Shown here: positions 60,742 to 64,000 of the stretch, piece after piece | Numbering within the stretch: the first letter of the stretch is position 1 | Layout of the letters: every line of letters begins with the position of its first letter | Origin: Streptomyces abikoensis | GTDB lineage: Bacteria; Actinomycetota; Actinomycetes; Streptomycetales; Streptomycetaceae | NCBI RefSeq assembly: GCF_014648775.1 | Contig: NZ_BMRT01000003.1 | Coordinates: 496,001 to 560,000 of the forward strand | Direction of reading: 5' to 3' | Length of the DNA stretch: 64,000 bases | Translations under genes and position numbers: made by a program | Notes under the pieces: model-generated | Databases searched by the model: none | The model's input: the letters and a program-made list of their open reading frames with translations, nothing else | Told to the model about the DNA's origin: nothing

Positions 60742-61062
60742 TCACTGCATCACGGCCATGGCCAGGGCCCGGCGGGCCCGCAGCGACGCACGCTCGGCGC
60801 GGCGCTGCATCCGGCGGGCGGTGGCCAGCCGCACGGCCCTCCGTTGCGACTCGGCCTCCCTCAGCCGGTCGTGCATATGAGCCCTGGCCAGGGCTTCTGG
60901 GATGAGTTGCATGGCGTGGTTCCTGTTCTGACGCGAAGCGGTCGCGCCGGAGCGTTCATGGGTGGTGCCGGGGGCGAATGGCTCGGAGGTGGGGTGCATC
61001 GTCGGGTCCTGCTTCTTGGGGTCGTGCGTCGAGGGGCGGTCGATGGTGCCGTTGGCGGTCAT
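60742..61062 (-). CDS. Small basic protein coupled to wblC
   Basis: A 106-residue open frame whose ATG overlaps the wblC stop (ATGA). The last 56 residues form a strongly basic helix (RLREAESQRRAVRLATARRMQRRAERASLRARRAL). A second ATG at 60912 with AGGAACC upstream would give only this 56-residue part. Codon bias favours the C-terminal part; the first 50 residues are low-complexity. It may be a partner or ribosome/RNA-binding peptide, but this is not shown. Confidence 0.5.
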   Translation of the reverse strand: MTANGTIDRPSTHDPKKQDPTMHPTSEPFAPGTTHERSGATASRQNRNHAMQLIPEALARAHMHDRLREAESQRRAVRLATARRMQRRAERASLRARRALAMAVMQ

Positions 61063-61421
61063 GCGCTGACCGGGTTCTTGCGCGGGCGGCCACGCGGCCG
61101 CTTGCGGGCGACGACCACACCCTGGACGAACAGCTCGCCGCCCCAGACGCCCCAGGGCTCGCGGCGGTCCATGGCCCCGGCGAGGCAGGCGGCGCGCAGC
61201 GGGCAGGTCTGGCAGAGGGACTTGGCGTACTCGACGTCGGCCGGGGACTCGGCGAAGAAGACCTCCGGGTCATAGCTGCGGCAGGGTACCGGGACGTCGA
61301 GGTTCTCGATGGCCTCGTCGAGGTCGGTGAGGGCGGTCAGCGGGGTCAAGGTGTCCTCCGTGGGGACGGGCGGGGGGATCAGGTCGGTCGCTACGGACGG
61401 GGTGTGCGCCTTGAGTTGCAC
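61059..61421 (-). CDS. wblC: WhiB-family regulator WblC (WhiB7)
   Basis: Iron-sulfur transcription factor that turns on intrinsic resistance to ribosome-targeting antibiotics with the principal sigma factor. The 120-residue protein has the four cluster cysteines C47, C70, C73 and C79, the turn GVWGGE at 91-96 and the C-terminal AT-hook RGRPRKN (110-116) specific for WhiB7. GTG 61421 follows GAGGAAA. The frame is open far upstream, through the attenuator, so the start relies on the ribosome site and family length. Confidence 0.95.
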   Translation of the reverse strand: MQLKAHTPSVATDLIPPPVPTEDTLTPLTALTDLDEAIENLDVPVPCRSYDPEVFFAESPADVEYAKSLCQTCPLRAACLAGAMDRREPWGVWGGELFVQGVVVARKRPRGRPRKNPVSA

Positions 61422-61485
61422 GGTGGGTGTTTCCTCGTCTGTTGTTCCGGCTGGTGGCCGGGCTGGTTTTCCCCTGGCTCGGGGG

Positions 61486-61528
61486 CAAACAAAAGGGCCG
61501 CGGATCCCGGTGTGGGTTCCGCGGCCCT
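61486..61528 (-). promoter_or_regulatory. Transcription attenuator in the wblC leader
   Basis: An 11-bp stem (61494-61504 with 61518-61528), 13-base loop and a TTTTGTTT run on the minus strand form an intrinsic terminator 65 bases before wblC. The whiB7/wblC leaders are known to use such a terminator, which is bypassed when translation of an upstream ORF is slowed by antibiotics. Confidence 0.85.
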
Positions 61529-61554
61529 GGAAGGTGCCGACCTGATCATGCCGA

Positions 61555-61857
61555 TCAGGCTGGATCTCTCCAGGGTTTGAGCCCACGGAAGGCCCACGTC
61601 TTGGGAAGGTGGTGCGCTGCGTTCAGGGATCCGGCGCCATTGGCGGCCGTCGCGAGGGCATAGGCCTGGGAGGCCTGCGCCTCAGCTGCTGCCCTTACCT
61701 CGGATCCCTTGGTCGGTCGCTGTTCCGGCCGGACCGGGGTGACGACCTGGGTGGCGCCGGACAGACCGGTGCCCTGGAAGGAGCCGAGGAAGCCGAGCAT
61801 GACGGCGGAGCCGATCTGGCGATCGGTCATTTTGTCGCTGGCCATAAAGCTGATCAT
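61555..61857 (-). CDS. Upstream ORF of the wblC leader, 100 aa
   Basis: ATG 61857 (with GGAG close by and GAGGAGG further up) opens a 100-codon frame starting MISFMASDKMTDRQIG and ending KTWAFRGLKPWRDPA. Its stop lies in a CCTGATC/GATCAGG hairpin (61541-61547 with 61553-61559), 26 bases before the attenuator stem. Ribosome progress here could decide between terminator and antiterminator folds. The peptide itself has no known family. Confidence 0.7.
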   Translation of the reverse strand: MISFMASDKMTDRQIGSAVMLGFLGSFQGTGLSGATQVVTPVRPEQRPTKGSEVRAAAEAQASQAYALATAANGAGSLNAAHHLPKTWAFRGLKPWRDPA

Positions 61858-61973
61858 TGTCTCCGCCTCCTCTCGGCGTCTCGGGGACCGCTGTGACACG
61901 GTCAAGTCTTCGGTTTCAGTACAGCACGGACCCAACGGATCCTGAAAGAACCCGTCGCTTCCCTGCTCGGAAG

Positions 61974-62010
61974 GCTATGGGCACTGCCTCCACACGCGCA
62001 AACTATTTTT
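61974..62010 (-). promoter_or_regulatory. Candidate autoregulated wblC promoter
   Basis: On the minus strand AAAAATAGTT directly precedes TTGCGC, followed after 16 bases by CATAGC. WhiB7-activated promoters carry an AT-rich block just before the -35, bound by the AT-hook. It overlaps the 3' end of uvrD2. Confidence 0.5.
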
Positions 62011-64000
62011 CCGGAGTTTCTTGGGAGGTGTCCGGGGACACATCCGCCGAGCCCGGATCACCGCCCGCGCACAGGGCGAGAACGTCGGCCCCGAACTTCC
62101 CGAGCTTCCGTCCTCCGACTCCTGAGATGCGCGCGAGCTCCGCTTCGGTTCCCGGAACGGCCTCGGCGATCGCGAGGAGCGTCTTGTCGGTGAAGACGCA
62201 GTAGACGGGCTGGCCCAGCAGGCGGGCCTGCTCGGCCCGCCAGTCGCGCAGCCGTTCGTGGAGCGCCTCGTCGAGCTCGCAGGGGCAGTCCTCGCAGCGC
62301 ATCAGTTTGATCTCGCCCGCGTCGGTCAGCGTCCGGCCGCAGACCCGGCACCGGGCGGAGCCGCGCCGCTTGCGCACCGCCCCGGCGCCGCGCTCGACGC
62401 CCCCCTGGCCGGCCGCACCGGAGAAGGCCGGGCGCACGGCCGCCGAGCCGGGCCGCAGGCCGTTGAGGAAGCGGGTGGGCCGCCGGGAGGGCCGGCCGCC
62501 CGGGGTCCGGGACAGCGCCCAGGACAGCGACAGATGGACCCGGGCCCGGGTGACGCCGACATAGAGCAGCCGGCGCTCCTCCTCCACCTGCTCGTCGGTC
62601 TTGGCGTAGGTGATCGGCATCATGCCCTCGGTGAGCCCCACCAGGAAGACGGCGTCCCACTCCAGGCCCTTGGCAGCGTGCAGTGAGGCGAGCGTCACTC
62701 CTTCCACCGTGGGCGCGTGCTGGGCGCTCGCCCGCTCGTCCAGCTCGGCGACCAGGTCGGCGAGGGTGGCCGCCGGGCGGGCCCGGACGAAGTCCTCCGC
62801 GAGGCGCACCAGGGCCGCCAGGGACTCCCAGCGGTCCCGGACCACGCCCGAGCCCGCCGGGGGCTCGGGCTTCCAGCCGCGCGTGCCGAGCACGGCGCGC
62901 ACCTGGGAGGGCACGTCGTCCACACCGGCCAGCTGGGGGTCGGAGTGGCCGCCGGCCCGGGCCGCGCCCCGCAGCAGCAGCCCGGCCTCGCGCACCTCGG
63001 GGCGCTCGAAGAAGCGCTCGGCGCCGCGCAGCTGGTAGGGCACCCCGACGTCGGCGAGGGCCTGCTCGTAGATCTCGGACTGGGCGTTGACGCGATAGAG
63101 GATCGCGATCTCGCTCGCGGGCACCCCGGAATCCATCAGCTCCCGGACCCGGCGGGCGGTGCCCTCGGCCTCGGCGGGCTCGTCCGCGTACTCCCCGTAG
63201 ACCGGGGCGGGGCCGGCGGGGCGCTGGGAGACCAGCTCCAGCCGGTGCTCGGCGGCCCGGCCGCGGGCCTGGGCCAGCAGCCCGTTGGCCAGGTGGACCA
63301 CCTGGGGGGTGGAGCGGTAGTCCCGGACGAGCTTGACGACGGTGGCGTGCGGATGCCGGACGCGGAAGTTCAGCAGGTGGTCGGGGGTGGCGCCGGTGAA
63401 CGAATAGATCGTCTGGCTGGCGTCACCGACCACGCACAGATTGTCGCGGTCGCCCAGCCACAGCTCCAGCAGCCGCTGCTGGAGCGGGCTGACGTCCTGG
63501 TACTCGTCGACCACGAAGTGCTGGTACTGGCGGCGGACGGTCTCGGCGATGTCGTGCCGGTCCTGGAGGACGCCCACGGTCAGCAGCAGCACGTCCTCGA
63601 AGTCGATCACGCCGCGCTCGCGCTTGAGCTGCTCGTACGTCCCGTAGACCAGGGCGATCTCGGCGGGATCCCGAGGGACCTCCCGGCCGGTCTTGGCGGC
63701 GGCGGCCGGATAGTCCTCGGGGACGGTCTGGGTGACCTTCGCCCACTCGATCTCGCCCGTCACATCGCGCAGCTCGTTGCGGTCGAGCCGGATCCGGCAG
63801 CGGGCCGCCGCCTCCGCCACCACCTGGACCTTGCGCTCCAGCAGCCGGGGCAGCTCGCCGCCGACCGCCTTGGGCCAGAAGTACTGGAGCTGGCGCAGCG
63901 CGGCCGAGTGGAACGTACGGGCCTGGACCCCGCCCGCGCCCAGCTGGCGCAGCCGCCCGCGCATCTCGCCCGCCGCCCGGTTGGTGAAGGTGACGGCGAG
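62003..64000 (-). CDS. uvrD2: ATP-dependent DNA helicase UvrD2 (N-terminus off window)
   Basis: Superfamily 1A helicase for DNA repair. The visible part has FTNRAAGEM (motif Ia), VDEYQDVSPLQQ (Walker B), GDASQTIYSFTGA (III), DYRSTPQVV (IV), TLASLHAAKGLEWDAVFLVGL (V) and EEERRLLYVGVTRA (VI). It ends with a tetracysteine block (CRVC, CEDC) and an HRDC domain, the layout special to UvrD2. About 665 codons are present; the gene continues beyond 64000 toward its start. Its neighbour wblC is the same as in mycobacteria. Confidence 0.95.
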   Translation of the reverse strand, partial: LAVTFTNRAAGEMRGRLRQLGAGGVQARTFHSAALRQLQYFWPKAVGGELPRLLERKVQVVAEAAARCRIRLDRNELRDVTGEIEWAKVTQTVPEDYPAAAAKTGREVPRDPAEIALVYGTYEQLKRERGVIDFEDVLLLTVGVLQDRHDIAETVRRQYQHFVVDEYQDVSPLQQRLLELWLGDRDNLCVVGDASQTIYSFTGATPDHLLNFRVRHPHATVVKLVRDYRSTPQVVHLANGLLAQARGRAAEHRLELVSQRPAGPAPVYGEYADEPAEAEGTARRVRELMDSGVPASEIAILYRVNAQSEIYEQALADVGVPYQLRGAERFFERPEVREAGLLLRGAARAGGHSDPQLAGVDDVPSQVRAVLGTRGWKPEPPAGSGVVRDRWESLAALVRLAEDFVRARPAATLADLVAELDERASAQHAPTVEGVTLASLHAAKGLEWDAVFLVGLTEGMMPITYAKTDEQVEEERRLLYVGVTRARVHLSLSWALSRTPGGRPSRRPTRFLNGLRPGSAAVRPAFSGAAGQGGVERGAGAVRKRRGSARCRVCGRTLTDAGEIKLMRCEDCPCELDEALHERLRDWRAEQARLLGQPVYCVFTDKTLLAIAEAVPGTEAELARISGVGGRKLGKFGADVLALCAGGDPGSADVSPDTSQETPEK

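Noticed and set aside
61391..61597. Alternative 68-codon frame across the wblC attenuator, and an in-frame N-terminal extension of wblC
   Set aside because: Both read through the terminator stem; family length and GAGGAAA support GTG 61421 as the wblC start.

Overview
The window is high-GC actinobacterial DNA that reads as a Streptomyces chromosome arm-proximal core segment. It carries the das chitobiose locus with its GntR regulator DasR, the sigR-rsrA thiol-stress pair, the wblC (whiB7) antibiotic-stress regulator beside uvrD2, a B12-riboswitch-controlled class Ia ribonucleotide reductase, and frequent GTG starts with ATGA/GTGA overlaps. Gene order follows S. coelicolor from about SCO5235 (dasD) to SCO5188 (uvrD2). 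Two blocks also echo mycobacterial order: sigH/SRAP/aroA/rsgA, and UPF0182/PDZ protease/DUF2342/ABC1 kinase/whiB7/uvrD2.

Layout. 1-5283: dasD (partial), dasC, dasB, dasA, then divergent dasR, with DasR-type operators between dasA and dasR. 5395-6151: a translationally coupled pair of uncharacterised small genes behind a perfect RecA-NDp/PafBC-type DNA-damage promoter. 6169-17045: an accessory block of exported proteins. It holds a lytic transglycosylase, two tandem trypsin-fold proteins whose catalytic His and Ser are both replaced, a small secreted protein, a 1101-residue ALF-repeat/Ala-rich helical protein with a two-TM partner, and a second ALF protein with a sortase-like tail. 17109-21656: a SulP transporter with beta-carbonic anhydrase, and a DUF3311/sodium:solute symporter pair. 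21794-25546: cobalamin riboswitch and nrdAB. 25677-32774: peptide deformylase, a TPR-like protein, an HD and an HD-GYP membrane protein, and sigR-rsrA with an autoregulatory sigma-R promoter. 32813-39469: SRAP protein, M50-like protease, aroA, rsgA, SMR exporter, TetR regulator, hisN, CBS protein. 39586-41639: catalase and its Fur-type repressor. 41681-44140: two identical initiator tRNA genes bracketing a Sel1-repeat gene. 44185-53536: UPF0182 protein, PPA1309 protein, PDZ/Lon-like protease, a 57-residue membrane peptide, moaE, SDR, DUF2342 protein and a NUDIX hydrolase. 53612-60650: three AIM24 proteins (one fused to TerD), a YgjP-like metallopeptidase, an E1-like protein overlapping an ABC1 kinase, and a zinc-ribbon protein. 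60742-64000: the wblC operon with a long attenuator leader and upstream ORF, then uvrD2 (N terminus off the window).

How it fits together. Most genes serve nutrient sensing (das), stress response (sigR-rsrA, catR-katA, wblC, PafBC-type promoter, SRAP, UvrD2) and envelope biology. The least explained part is 6169-17045: exported, repeat-rich proteins with missing catalytic residues, a DosR-like palindrome in their control region, and a candidate toxin/immunity-like pair. No IS element, phage gene or CRISPR array was seen.
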